IMG/VR virus record: IMGVR_UViG_3300031718_000019
Coordinates: 1-42,154 of that record
Direction: 5' to 3' (one strand)
DNA length: 42,154 bases
Source: a virus
Of this stretch, positions 14,189-22,924 are shown piece by piece; positions within the stretch are counted from its first letter, which is position 1, and each line of letters starts with the position of its first letter. A program made the translations under genes and the position numbers. A model generated the notes under the pieces. It had not been told where the DNA came from. It worked only from the letters and a program-made list of their open reading frames with translations, and did no database searches.

Positions 14189-17100
14189 TCATCTTTCTGC
14201 CCCAAGCATCTGTGTATATGAGTTGCTCGCACCCGCAACTGACTGGGCTACCGTAAAGTCGATGAAGAGCGCTGCCGTTAAGTCAATTGTCCCCGACACG
14301 GCGATATTGGAATCCGCAATCACCACATCTGGCGTTGAAACTAAGGCTCCCGTGTCGAGCGTCAGGTTCCCCTTAAGCGCGAGAGTGCCAGTCGCTCCGG
14401 TTGCGGAGGTCACTGCCGTAGTGCTTATGTTGTAAGTCGCATTGGTGATCGCAGTTGTATTCAGGGCCGGAGTGATCCAGCTGCCTAGAGTCACGACCGT
14501 GCCTGAACCGCATCCGCTGATCGTGCAAAGCTTGATCTTGAACGTAAGCACTGGAGAAGAAGCTGCCGTAGAGGAATAGATTCCCCCGCCGTTGATCTCG
14601 AATGGCTGACTCAAAGTGTTGAGGCACCCTGCAGGAATGGATAACTGAATAAGGTTCTGATCGACGTTGATCGTTGGATTCGAACTGGTAACAGCTACCG
14701 CGCTGGCGACTGGCGCACAACTGCCGTTTAGCTTAGCTGGAAGATCAGTGGCCGCAATCGCCCTGGTAGTCAAAACGCCACCTGTCGCGGTGGCTGCAGC
14801 AAAATGAGTAGTCGTAGTATCTGTAGCGCTAAGGAAAGGCAAGCTTACTGCTGCTCCAGGATCGTTTAACGTCACGACGCGTTGAGCTGCCGTCGCTGCC
14901 GGAGCGAACTTAAAATTATTCGTTGCTGCTGTGCCGAGCCAGAGATTAGGAAATGGCAATGCGGTTGAGCCGATGTCGCCTACTCCAGCGGCATTCGGAG
15001 TCAGCGCATTGATGCCCGTGACGGCGTTATTGTTCATCCCTAGAGTGCTCGTCATGGTCACGCCGCCCCAGACGATATTCTGCGTAGGACCGGCCATCGG
15101 CGTATTGCCCCACACCCACGTGTTGCCGGTGTTCCCGTTGTTCAGCGTGCCCGTAACGTTGTTTTCGAGGTGGTTGTGCTCGATGAGAAGGACGTCGGCG
15201 TTCACAGCCGCCACGTTGATCCCGTATTTTTGCCCGCCGCCCGAATCGAGTTCGTTTCCGATATGACTATCGGTGATGGAAACATTCGTGCATCCGGTCA
15301 GGATATTAATGCCGTGCCCTGCCGCGTTCGCGTTGACGTTGTTTGCGGTGATCCAAGCGCTTGAAATCTTGATGTAGTTGCAGGCGGCTGATGGATTGAT
15401 GAGCACACCGTCGTTGGCATTCCTTCTGGCCTTACCCATGAAGGTGATGCCGTTGCCGCCGTAGATGCCTACTCCGTTCGCCGTCGTGGTTACGACCGTA
15501 CCGGCTGCATTTAAGCCAGCGGCAGAGCACCAGGAGGTTGAGTCGAATTGAGCATCGACAGGATTGTTGCCGAGGGTCGAATCGAACTTGCAGGCGTCGC
15601 CGCCGTCTATCGTGTCGAAGAACGCGGTAACAAAGCGCAGGAACAGAGGGCCGTTGTTATAAGCTGCGGGAGCTCCGACATTGTTCAGAACTTTCTGCAC
15701 CATCAGGCCGTTGAGTCCGTAGCCCACAGAGAGGCCATTCACATACAGGCCGCTCGTGCCCGTATCGACCAGCAAATCCTGAGTCGTGGTGTTGTCGGCT
15801 GCACCGAAGCCCTCAATGGAATCTAAGTAGGTATCGACGGCATGGTCTACCTGGATGCCGATAGAGCTATAACCTGAGACATTCACGTTCTGGATGCGGG
15901 TCTTGAAGGACCGCACATAAGACGAAGCGCCCGAGCCGGTCACGTTGATCGCGGTTCCGAATCCGTTCACCGTGCTATTAAGGAATTTGTTATTCGTACC
16001 GCACATGGAAACGCCGGTGCCGGTCGTGTTGGCTGTGGTGATCTGCACATATTCGAGCGTGGCGTTTGTCGTGCACCCGAAACTGACGGCAGTATTTGAA
16101 GCTGATCCCGTGTAGGTCAGGATTGTCGCCCCTTCTCCGGCTCCAATCAGATGCACTCCGTTCGAGGCGCCCACGGCCATATTGATCGGCGTCGAATAAC
16201 TGAGCGTTCCTTGATCCGGCAGCCAGATGCGGCAATTCGAGGGACAGGAAGTGATCGCTGCCTGCGTCTTCGCTCCAACATCCGCACCCGGAAACCAGGA
16301 GGCGTAAACCGACATGAAAGCCGTGGGAACGGAAACAGTTCCCAATCCGGTAAATATCTGAGCGCCTGTAGGTGCTTGAATTTGCCCGTTAACCGTCAGT
16401 GTAATTCCGGTTGAAACCGATAGAAGGCCGCCGCTCTCAGAAATCAATGTAACCGTAGAGCCGATAGCTGCATTGGTCCCGACGACATAAGTACCGGGGT
16501 CGATTGAGATGCAACCGGGAGAACTTACCGCTGCAAGCGCCGCCGCAAAACTCTGGCTGGCGTTGACGTGCTGGCAGCCATCAAGTTGCGTGGCCGTGAG
16601 CACGCCCGTGCTAGTCTGATTGCCGGTAACGGAGAAATTCCCCGAAAGCGTTCCCCCAAAGGCCCAAGTACCCGTGGTGGGCAGATCACCAACTACTATG
16701 GGGGTGATGGTCTCGGTTATAACGTTCGCAGCATTGACGTAGTGAGGTATACCGGTGCTGGCTGCCCCTGCCAAGTTAATCAGGTAGCTAGTGACTGCCG
16801 TAGGAGCTTGGAAACAGATACTGTTCGCGGTGTTGCAGGGAGCTACAGCCCCACTGGTCGTGCCCTGTGCGAAGTCCATGAAACCGGCGGTTGCTCCGTT
16901 GGCTGTGAATACAGGAGCGACGTAACCACCTGTGTCGGTGGTAGTTACGTTAGTGCCATTGTCAGTTATTGAAGAGTTTACTAGCCCCTGGGCACCGTTA
17001 CCCTTAGGCAGCACGTTATTCGTGATGGCACCGGCAGAGATTATACAGGTGGGGCAGTCGGCGCCTACGATGGCACTAATCGTTTCTGTAATTGTAGGCG

Positions 17101-17977
17101 CTGAGTAACTGTAGTGTGGGATACCTGTTGAAGGAGTGACCGCATAAAGGCCGTGGTAACTTGTAACGCCTGCCGCAGGCGCTTCCCAACATACGCTGCC
17201 TGCAGGCTGCTTCGCTACACAGTTGTCAGCACCTTGTACGAGAGCGTCGAAGCCTGCGCCCGTGCCCGTACCTACGAAACCTGGTGCTGCAATGCCGCTT
17301 GTGTCTGTGCAGGTTAAGGTGTTAGCTGTGGTGATGCCCTCGTCGCATAGGGAGTTGACAACCGTGGTGGCGCTGCCTGCCTTAGTAAGCGATCCTGTGG
17401 TTAGGCCGGTTATACTGGTGTCGGCAACGGTTATAGTGTTACCTGCTGGAGTGAGCGATATGTTTGTACCTGCCGCTAAGGTTACTGCACCTGTTAGGGC
17501 ATTTAGGCTGGCTACCCCTGCGCCACCACCACCGCCCCCGCCAGCACGCGCGGAGACGGTGGCCTTACGGATGGTGGCAGTGATTGTACCAGAGCTGTAA
17601 GTAGTGGCCACCATACATACGTTTGTATAAGCTGCTACGTTAACTTGCCACACTCCAGCTGCGGTGGCTGTGGTCACTGGAGTTGTGCTGTTGGATGGGA
17701 ATACGTTTAAGGGTTGCCACGTTACAGCACCATCCCCAGACCCGAAGAAGCTTACAGTCCCAGAGAAGGCTGAGGCTCCGATGGTGAATGTGGCTCCACC
17801 ATAGTTCACGGTAGCGAGTGTCAGGGCGGATGTTGACTGGGACACTTGGCCAGGGCTGACTGGGCATGCAGCTGCTTGGGCAGTCAGTGGCCCCACAACG
17901 AAGTCTTGCTGAGCACGCACTAACCGTGGGATGCCAAACAGCAGCAGGCCAAGGAGTAATATACGTATACGCACCAT
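14189..17977 (-). CDS. Large tail fibre/tailspike with beta-helix and signal-like N-terminus
   Basis: This is a 1262-residue protein whose ATG follows AGGAGGTGATCAC. Residues 1-23 look like a signal peptide (RIRILLLGLLLFG...VRAQ). A beta domain reaches about residue 150 and is followed by a Gly run (AGGGGGGGAG). Two imperfect repeats carrying STGIPHY and TETI follow at about 230-430. The middle, about 460-1010, contains a pectin-lyase-like beta-helix (SIDPGTYVVG, many Asn-rich turns such as NKFLNSTVNGFG). The C-terminal 150 residues are a beta-sandwich like fibre tips. Its place after the internal virion proteins matches the T7 fibre gene. Word usage changes near 16600, inside the gene, as if the C-terminal two thirds were swapped. 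Confidence 0.8.
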   Translation of the reverse strand: MVRIRILLLGLLLFGIPRLVRAQQDFVVGPLTAQAAACPVSPGQVSQSTSALTLATVNYGGATFTIGASAFSGTVSFFGSGDGAVTWQPLNVFPSNSTTPVTTATAAGVWQVNVAAYTNVCMVATTYSSGTITATIRKATVSARAGGGGGGGAGVASLNALTGAVTLAAGTNISLTPAGNTITVADTSITGLTTGSLTKAGSATTVVNSLCDEGITTANTLTCTDTSGIAAPGFVGTGTGAGFDALVQGADNCVAKQPAGSVCWEAPAAGVTSYHGLYAVTPSTGIPHYSYSAPTITETISAIVGADCPTCIISAGAITNNVLPKGNGAQGLVNSSITDNGTNVTTTDTGGYVAPVFTANGATAGFMDFAQGTTSGAVAPCNTANSICFQAPTAVTSYLINLAGAASTGIPHYVNAANVITETITPIVVGDLPTTGTWAFGGTLSGNFSVTGNQTSTGVLTATQLDGCQHVNASQSFAAALAAVSSPGCISIDPGTYVVGTNAAIGSTVTLISESGGLLSVSTGITLTVNGQIQAPTGAQIFTGLGTVSVPTAFMSVYASWFPGADVGAKTQAAITSCPSNCRIWLPDQGTLSYSTPINMAVGASNGVHLIGAGEGATILTYTGSASNTAVSFGCTTNATLEYVQITTANTTGTGVSMCGTNNKFLNSTVNGFGTAINVTGSGASSYVRSFKTRIQNVNVSGYSSIGIQVDHAVDTYLDSIEGFGAADNTTTQDLLVDTGTSGLYVNGLSVGYGLNGLMVQKVLNNVGAPAAYNNGPLFLRFVTAFFDTIDGGDACKFDSTLGNNPVDAQFDSTSWCSAAGLNAAGTVVTTTANGVGIYGGNGITFMGKARRNANDGVLINPSAACNYIKISSAWITANNVNANAAGHGINILTGCTNVSITDSHIGNELDSGGGQKYGINVAAVNADVLLIEHNHLENNVTGTLNNGNTGNTWVWGNTPMAGPTQNIVWGGVTMTSTLGMNNNAVTGINALTPNAAGVGDIGSTALPFPNLWLGTAATNNFKFAPAATAAQRVVTLNDPGAAVSLPFLSATDTTTTHFAAATATGGVLTTRAIAATDLPAKLNGSCAPVASAVAVTSSNPTINVDQNLIQLSIPAGCLNTLSQPFEINGGGIYSSTAASSPVLTFKIKLCTISGCGSGTVVTLGSWITPALNTTAITNATYNISTTAVTSATGATGTLALKGNLTLDTGALVSTPDVVIADSNIAVSGTIDLTAALFIDFTVAQSVAGASNSYTQMLGAER

Positions 17978-17981
17978 GTGA

Positions 17982-18158
17982 TCACCTCCTCGTTTTGCGG
18001 CTGCCTTTGCGAACGTATCTACCGCCAGACTTTAACCTGCCTTCGCGCTCCATTCCATATGCCGCACCAGCAGCTTCAGAGGCTGACTTACCTTCTCGAC
18101 GCAATACGGCGATCTTATCTGAAATTCTATGCTGGGACGCTTTGCGCTTATTTGACAT
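17982..18158 (-). CDS. Tiny basic protein (58 residues)
   Basis: This frame runs from an ATG at 18158 to a TGA embedded in the ribosome-binding site of the fibre gene. It has 58 residues, 18 of them Arg or Lys against five acidic, ending GSRKTRR. Residues 12-38 (ISDKIAVLRREG followed by SASEAAGAAYGMERE) could form two helices. The C-terminal 18 residues are strongly basic and Gly-containing. GAGGG lies about 13 bases upstream, so initiation is moderate. The codon pattern and its tight fit between two genes (17 bases before, 4 after) support it being real. It is one of the set of small basic proteins in this operon. Confidence 0.6.
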   Translation of the reverse strand: MSNKRKASQHRISDKIAVLRREGKSASEAAGAAYGMEREGRLKSGGRYVRKGSRKTRR

Positions 18159-18175
18159 GTGACCGTATGTGCCCT

Positions 18176-20245
18176 CTACAGGGGGCCCACTTTACCTTGG
18201 CCGCCTAGGCGCTTGACTAAGTTTTCAAACTCTTGGCGCTGGGCGTTCTCGCGCATGGCCTTCAACAGGGGGCCTATGGCCCAGGGAGGCACTGAAGTTG
18301 GGCTAGGCGCAGGTGGGCCTGCCGCTGGGGGAGCGGGGGGTGCTGAAGGAGGTGGGGCAGCAGTAGGGGGACTAGCTGCTGAGGGGGCCGAAGGCCGTCC
18401 TCCCCCACCCCCTCCTGTTGGGGGAACCTGTGCTGGTGCGGCTCTGGGCGCCTTAGGTTCAGGGCCAGCAAGCCACTCACGGAAGCCTGGTCTATCTAGT
18501 AAGGCTGCGCTACCACGCATCAGGGCTGTGCGCCCACCGGTTAGGCTCCAGGGGCTAGCGTCGTAGGCACGGGCGCGACTCCAGTTTTCCCTGGTCTTAA
18601 GTAGCTCACTCATGCGCCAGTCTCTAGGGTTGAACGTCTTAGCTTCAGGTGCAGTAGGTTCCTGCGTAATGTTAACCTTGGCCTCTGTGGGCTTGCTACC
18701 TAGTGCCTTGCGAGCGGCCTCAGTAGGTAGCTCAGGTGCCTGCGGAGTGCTGCCAGGCATGCCTTCTAGCTGGCCACGCAATGACCTTACTCGGCCAGCC
18801 AAACTTGCGTCCCCACCAAACTGTTGGTAGCGTCCAAGGGTCTGTGCAATCAGGTTACTGTTATCAGATGCTAATTGCTGTATGCGTCCTTGTGACTGCT
18901 GCTGGCCAATTAGCTTACGTGTGGGTGAGTCTGGATTGTAGAAGTCGTCCATGAACTTAGACCAGCTGGAGCGTAGGTCCTTAGCGAACTGTTCGGCGCC
19001 CACGGCCCTGTGGTTCTCGGTCATCTGATCGCCTATGGCTTCACGCACGTGGTTGATTGCTCTCCACACATCACCAGGCAGCTCAGCGCTGCCGTACATT
19101 TTAGTGCCTAGCTCAGTGTAATAACCTTGAGCGTCACGATAGGGTATCTGCGTAGAGCTGACCACGGCAGGTGTAGCGCCAGCTTCAGTGTCAATAAAGT
19201 CTTTGGCGCCGCCTTCGTTGAGAATGTTGTTAAATACCTTCAGGGACTCAGGGGAGCCAGCAAGCATGTTCTTGCGGGCATCGAGTACAGCCTGCTGTAC
19301 GGGTGTCCAGTTGGTTTGGGCGTCTTTGCCAACCATTGTGCGCAGCTGGTCCCACTGTTTATTGAACGCTGCACGGGCGGCATCACGTGCTTTGACAGCA
19401 TTGGTGGCTACACTGTCAGCCATACTTGATAGGCGCTGAAACACTGGTCCAGACTTGACAGTGCCTGTGACACCTTTCTTAGCTTCGGCGGCAGACTCTT
19501 GGGCTGAGGCTTGCTTACGTTCGCTGATGGCGTCCTGGTAAGATTTGCGGGATGCGTCTACCCTGGACTGATAGGCTTCTTCGGCCTTGCGGGCATCGTC
19601 CATGGCAGCGGCGCGGTTGCCAGCGTTTTTGGTGCGAGCGGTTTCAAGGTCAGCTTGGTACTGTTTACGGGCTTCACCGGCTTCACGAGTGAAGTTCTCA
19701 AGGGCAGCATGTTCGGCGGCTTTACCTACACCGAATATGGCACGGGCTGGCATGCGGGCTACGGACTTGGCGGTCCTGCCCCCTAGCGTGGAGGTGTCTG
19801 CGCCCATTTCTACTGCAGCAAGTGAGCCTAGTTCTTCCCCTACATTAGGGGGCTTTAGCCCAAACTTTTGCGCTTCGAGCAGCGGCCTAAGTATGCTCTT
19901 ATCGAATCTACCTGCTATGCCAGAGGCAGCAGCATTCAGTGGGTCGATTAAGTGTGCAGGGTCTTTTAGGGTGTTGAGTGCCCAGTGCCCAAAGCCGCTT
20001 GCGGATTCGCGTAACAGCTCGTCGCCCATGTTACCTAGTCGGCTGCGGCCAGGTGTTGCAGGTGTCTCAGAAGCCTCGAACACTTTCTGGGGATCAAAGC
20101 CTGCGCCCTTGGTAACGTCCATGGCTAGTCTGTCGGTGCCAGTGCTAGGTATAGGTACCCAGCCGTGATTGGGGTCGCCGTCCCAGCCAATGCGGCGCCC
20201 GTCAGGGGCCTCAGCTACGGACTTCCATTGAGTATCTTGGGGCAT
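18176..20245 (-). CDS. Large internal virion-type protein with coiled coil and Pro-rich tail
   Basis: This is a 689-residue protein starting in a TAATG overlap with the previous gene. Its N-terminus (WKSVAEAPDGRRIGWDGDPNHGWVPIP) is a small beta domain. Residues about 185-300 are a long charged coiled coil (repeated Ala/Lys/Glu/Arg). A helical domain reaches about 560, and the last 100 residues are rich in Pro, Ala and Gly. There is no signal peptide or recognised enzyme motif. In the T7 gene order this position corresponds to the large internal core protein that enters the host with the DNA. The sequence does not show the T7 transglycosylase motif, so the function is inferred from synteny. 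Confidence 0.6.
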   Translation of the reverse strand: MPQDTQWKSVAEAPDGRRIGWDGDPNHGWVPIPSTGTDRLAMDVTKGAGFDPQKVFEASETPATPGRSRLGNMGDELLRESASGFGHWALNTLKDPAHLIDPLNAAASGIAGRFDKSILRPLLEAQKFGLKPPNVGEELGSLAAVEMGADTSTLGGRTAKSVARMPARAIFGVGKAAEHAALENFTREAGEARKQYQADLETARTKNAGNRAAAMDDARKAEEAYQSRVDASRKSYQDAISERKQASAQESAAEAKKGVTGTVKSGPVFQRLSSMADSVATNAVKARDAARAAFNKQWDQLRTMVGKDAQTNWTPVQQAVLDARKNMLAGSPESLKVFNNILNEGGAKDFIDTEAGATPAVVSSTQIPYRDAQGYYTELGTKMYGSAELPGDVWRAINHVREAIGDQMTENHRAVGAEQFAKDLRSSWSKFMDDFYNPDSPTRKLIGQQQSQGRIQQLASDNSNLIAQTLGRYQQFGGDASLAGRVRSLRGQLEGMPGSTPQAPELPTEAARKALGSKPTEAKVNITQEPTAPEAKTFNPRDWRMSELLKTRENWSRARAYDASPWSLTGGRTALMRGSAALLDRPGFREWLAGPEPKAPRAAPAQVPPTGGGGGGRPSAPSAASPPTAAPPPSAPPAPPAAGPPAPSPTSVPPWAIGPLLKAMRENAQRQEFENLVKRLGGQGKVGPL

Positions 20246-21189
20246 TAGGGTGCCACCGGTCTAAAGCCTCCAGGTAGTGGAGGTGGGCCACCACCTGCCG
20301 GTCCCCCACTACCTAGGGCTCCTGGAGGTGCAGTAATACCTTGATTAGGTGAAGGCACCGGCATATCGTATAGCGCCCTGATCATCTCCATCTGGCGCAT
20401 GTCCTGCTCGATCTGCTCGTAGAGCTGCTTCTTCTGGTCTACCAGGGACTGGCGCTGATCGTCGCTCATCTCTTTACTGTCGAATGTGCCCAGTAAGCCA
20501 GTGCGGGCGGTGGGGTTCTTACCAGCAGTGAGCTGCTTGTCTATGTTCGCAAGCTCCTGCTTCTTCAGCTGCATATCGTTGAAGGCATCCTGGCGGCGTG
20601 GGTCTTGCATAAACTTAAAGCGCATCTGGGCGTCCATACCTTTGGTGTCGGCCAGCCTGGCTGCACGCTGGTTCATGGCGTTCTCGCGGGCGTTGAGCAG
20701 GGCCATGTCACTTTGGAACCTAGCCTTGGCTGCGAGCTGCTTGGCGAGTTCGGTCTCCTTTTGACGGGCAGCAGTGTCTGCATCTTGTTGCTTGCGCCGC
20801 TCCATAGCGGCTGCGTCGGTGTCTTCCTTCTCTACGACCGCCGAGGGCTTACCGGAAGGGAACGAACGCGTCTCCTTTGTGTACGGATTACGTATAGTAA
20901 ATAGCCAATTGCCGTGATCGTCTTGTTCATACTGGCCTCGGTCTGTGTCCCAGCCAGCGGTCTTCAAGTTCTGCTGGAGCACCTGATTTTTTAAGTCATT
21001 GTTGCGCTCCGTGGCAGACTGCGCTGCCTGCGCCAGTTGATCAGAGAGCATCTGGCTCTTGATGCGTTGAGCGATCTCAGCACGGGACGCAGCATTGTTG
21101 GCCAGCTCTTCGCTGGTCTGCTGGTTAGTCTGGCGCTGCGATGCCCAGTCGTTTGCGATCTGTCCTGCGACTCTGCCAAAGGCCCCCAA
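20245..21189 (-). CDS. Coiled-coil internal virion-type protein
   Basis: The start is a TTG at 21189, five bases after AAGGAGG. The ATG inside that spacer is in another frame. The 314-residue protein begins GAFGRVAGQIAND and is then almost entirely charged helix, with heptad-like patterns over about 20-75 and 125-250. It has a Gly/Pro-rich tail (GSGGPAGGGPPPLPGGF). There is no signal, membrane helix or enzyme motif. Between the Gln-rich and the large internal-type proteins it is probably another internal core or ejection protein. The use of TTG with a near-perfect ribosome-binding site is clear in the sequence. Confidence 0.6.
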   Translation of the reverse strand: MGAFGRVAGQIANDWASQRQTNQQTSEELANNAASRAEIAQRIKSQMLSDQLAQAAQSATERNNDLKNQVLQQNLKTAGWDTDRGQYEQDDHGNWLFTIRNPYTKETRSFPSGKPSAVVEKEDTDAAAMERRKQQDADTAARQKETELAKQLAAKARFQSDMALLNARENAMNQRAARLADTKGMDAQMRFKFMQDPRRQDAFNDMQLKKQELANIDKQLTAGKNPTARTGLLGTFDSKEMSDDQRQSLVDQKKQLYEQIEQDMRQMEMIRALYDMPVPSPNQGITAPPGALGSGGPAGGGPPPLPGGFRPVAP

Positions 21190-21199
21190 TGCATCCTCC

Positions 21200-21952
21200 T
21201 TATGCCTGCGCCAGCCCAGCCATCCAGGGAGGCTGAGCTACGCCAGGGTCCATATAATAGCTGGGATCGACTAGGCCACCTAAGCCTTGGCTGGATTGGG
21301 GCTGTAGTGTTCCAGGCTGCGGTGTACCGAATGAGCCTGGCGGAAATGGATTAGGGTACAGTGGAGACTGTGGCGCTCGTGGCTGGTTCATCAACAGTGA
21401 CGCTATGCCACCAAAGCCAGCGGTCTGCGGAAAGTTCACGCCTGGAGGAGCACCAGGTTGAGGGGCGTAGAATGGTAGTTGGTTAAGTGCCTGCCAGCTC
21501 TGAGAGGCCAACTGTTGGTTCTGCTGCTCGTAGGGTGCTAGGCCCTGAGCTATGGCCTGGGCTTGGATGCCTGGGGCCTGTGACAGGCCACGCTCGGCTA
21601 GGTATGCCTGCGTAGGGTTAGTCACAGAGTCTATAAGCTGCTGGTTGAGGGGCTGCGTCATGGAGTTGATTTGGCTGGCTGCTTGCTGAGGCGTGGTGTT
21701 CGTTATGCGCTGCAGTGCTTGGTTTTCTAGGCCTGCGTATTGGCCTTCCTGTTGCTGATACTGATTGTTCAAGTTGAGCATGGTCTGCAGGTACTGGTTC
21801 TGCTGGCCAGCCTGCTGCATTTGGCTGATCAGTGAGGGAACGGCTAGGCCGATGCCAACACCACGGGTGAGCCCTTGGCCCAGGTTGCCGCCGCCTAGGC
21901 CCTTGAATACGCTACTTAGAATGCCCCCGAGACCGCTAAATATCTGGCTCAT
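21200..21952 (-). CDS. Gln-rich internal virion/ejection-type protein
   Basis: This is a 250-residue protein with a Gly-rich hydrophobic N-terminus (SGLGGILSSVFKGLGGGNLGQG, then AVPSLISQ). A strongly Gln/Asn-rich helical region covers about residues 40-165, and the C-terminal part is Pro/Gly-rich with short repeats of PQPG type. The amphipathic Gly-rich start could insert in a membrane. Its position just downstream of another Gly-zipper protein fits a DNA-ejection role, as proposed for T7 gp14/gp15. No family motif is recognised. The ribosome-binding site is modest. Confidence 0.6.
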   Translation of the reverse strand: MSQIFSGLGGILSSVFKGLGGGNLGQGLTRGVGIGLAVPSLISQMQQAGQQNQYLQTMLNLNNQYQQQEGQYAGLENQALQRITNTTPQQAASQINSMTQPLNQQLIDSVTNPTQAYLAERGLSQAPGIQAQAIAQGLAPYEQQNQQLASQSWQALNQLPFYAPQPGAPPGVNFPQTAGFGGIASLLMNQPRAPQSPLYPNPFPPGSFGTPQPGTLQPQSSQGLGGLVDPSYYMDPGVAQPPWMAGLAQA

Positions 21953-21953
21953 G

Positions 21954-22511
21954 CTATGCTCCTTGGCCGAAGAACTGGCTGACGGCCTGGTTCACAAGCT
22001 GGTTCTGGTCGGGCACGCCGCCACCATAGTTTTGGCTGAATAGTTGGTTAGTCAGCTGGTCGGCGTACCCTGGACTTAGGCTGCCGCCCATTTGACCTTG
22101 AGACGTGGCTAGTTGACCCGACGCATTTGCTAAGAACTGTTGCTGTTGTTGCTGCCCCAGGGGCGCTGGAGTAGTAGACGTAGCGCCCGTTGTGGGTGAC
22201 TGGGTCATGGAGGGCGAGGTGCCGCTCTGTTGGCCTTGGCTGATCTGGCCCATGATGTCGCTCAGGGATGGCTGGCTAACCTGGCCTGCGATGTTTAAGC
22301 CTGTGGAAGCTAGGCCACCAAGAGTGCTGGCGCCTGCAAGGGCTGATCCTCCACCGATGGCACCTAAAGCTGGCCCAAGGGTGTTGGCGCCTGCGATGCC
22401 GAGGGCCTCGAAGGGTGTGGCTACGGCTGAGCCTATGGTGCCTAGCACTGGAGCTATAGCACTGCCTGCTGTGGCCAGGGCGCTGCCGATGGCCCCAAAT
22501 ATTGGGATCAT
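21954..22511 (-). CDS. Glycine-zipper membrane-active virion-type protein
   Basis: The ATG at 22511 overlaps the previous stop as ATGA. An in-frame extension of 23 codons would lie inside the upstream gene and is not used here. The 185-residue protein opens with about 70 residues of Gly/Ala-rich hydrophobic sequence with repeated GxxxG/AxxxG spacing (IFGAIGSALATAGSAIAPVL). A Gln/Ser/Thr-rich region with a poly-Gln run (QQQQQQ) and an Asn/Gln-rich C-terminus follow. Glycine zippers pack helices in membranes, and internal phage proteins that form the ejection channel have similar segments. By T7 order this sits at the gp14 position. Function is inferred. Confidence 0.6.
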   Translation of the reverse strand: MIPIFGAIGSALATAGSAIAPVLGTIGSAVATPFEALGIAGANTLGPALGAIGGGSALAGASTLGGLASTGLNIAGQVSQPSLSDIMGQISQGQQSGTSPSMTQSPTTGATSTTPAPLGQQQQQQFLANASGQLATSQGQMGGSLSPGYADQLTNQLFSQNYGGGVPDQNQLVNQAVSQFFGQGA

Positions 22512-22924
22512 GAAGGGCACTGGGCTACCCTCCTGCTTTTGTGTGTCAGGCCCACTACGACTACTGCGGGTGTCGGCCACTGCTCACCACCCCACATACG
22601 GGCTAGGCGGTAGATTTCGCGCTCAGCGTCTGTGGTGGGATCGAGCACGGTGGCCCACAGATGGTATCCACGCCTGGATAGCTCTCTCAGTGACCATCCC
22701 AGTAGCCTACGTAGGGTCGTGACTGGTGCGTCTTTAAGCATTTGGCAGCGCATTAGGATCACTAGGCCGTGGGCGGGGGCGGTCATCAGGATGCCCTGTA
22801 CGTGATCACTGTCTTCCACTACAAACACCCAGTCGTGCTGGATAAACTGGCGCGGCATGCTCTCGAAGCCAGTTATCAGGCCACTGGGCCACTGTTCGTT
22901 TTCTCTGAATAGGCGTACGTTCAT
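22508..22924 (-). CDS. GNAT-like internal virion-type protein
   Basis: The ATG at 22924 forms a TAATG with the nozzle stop. The longer in-frame form would overlap that gene by about 50 bases. The 138-residue protein has the alternation of an acetyltransferase-like fold: HDWVFVVEDSDHVQGILMTAP, GLVILMRCQM, then helix LRRLLGWSLRELSRRGYHLWATV and a late helix with the IYRLARMWGG end. A classical acetyl-CoA loop (Q/RxxGxG/A) is not obvious, so catalysis is doubtful. The position directly after the nozzle equals that of T7 gp13, where GNAT-like folds are known to me from related podoviruses. Assignment rests on weak pattern plus synteny. Confidence 0.5.
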   Translation of the reverse strand: MNVRLFRENEQWPSGLITGFESMPRQFIQHDWVFVVEDSDHVQGILMTAPAHGLVILMRCQMLKDAPVTTLRRLLGWSLRELSRRGYHLWATVLDPTTDAEREIYRLARMWGGEQWPTPAVVVVGLTHKSRRVAQCPS

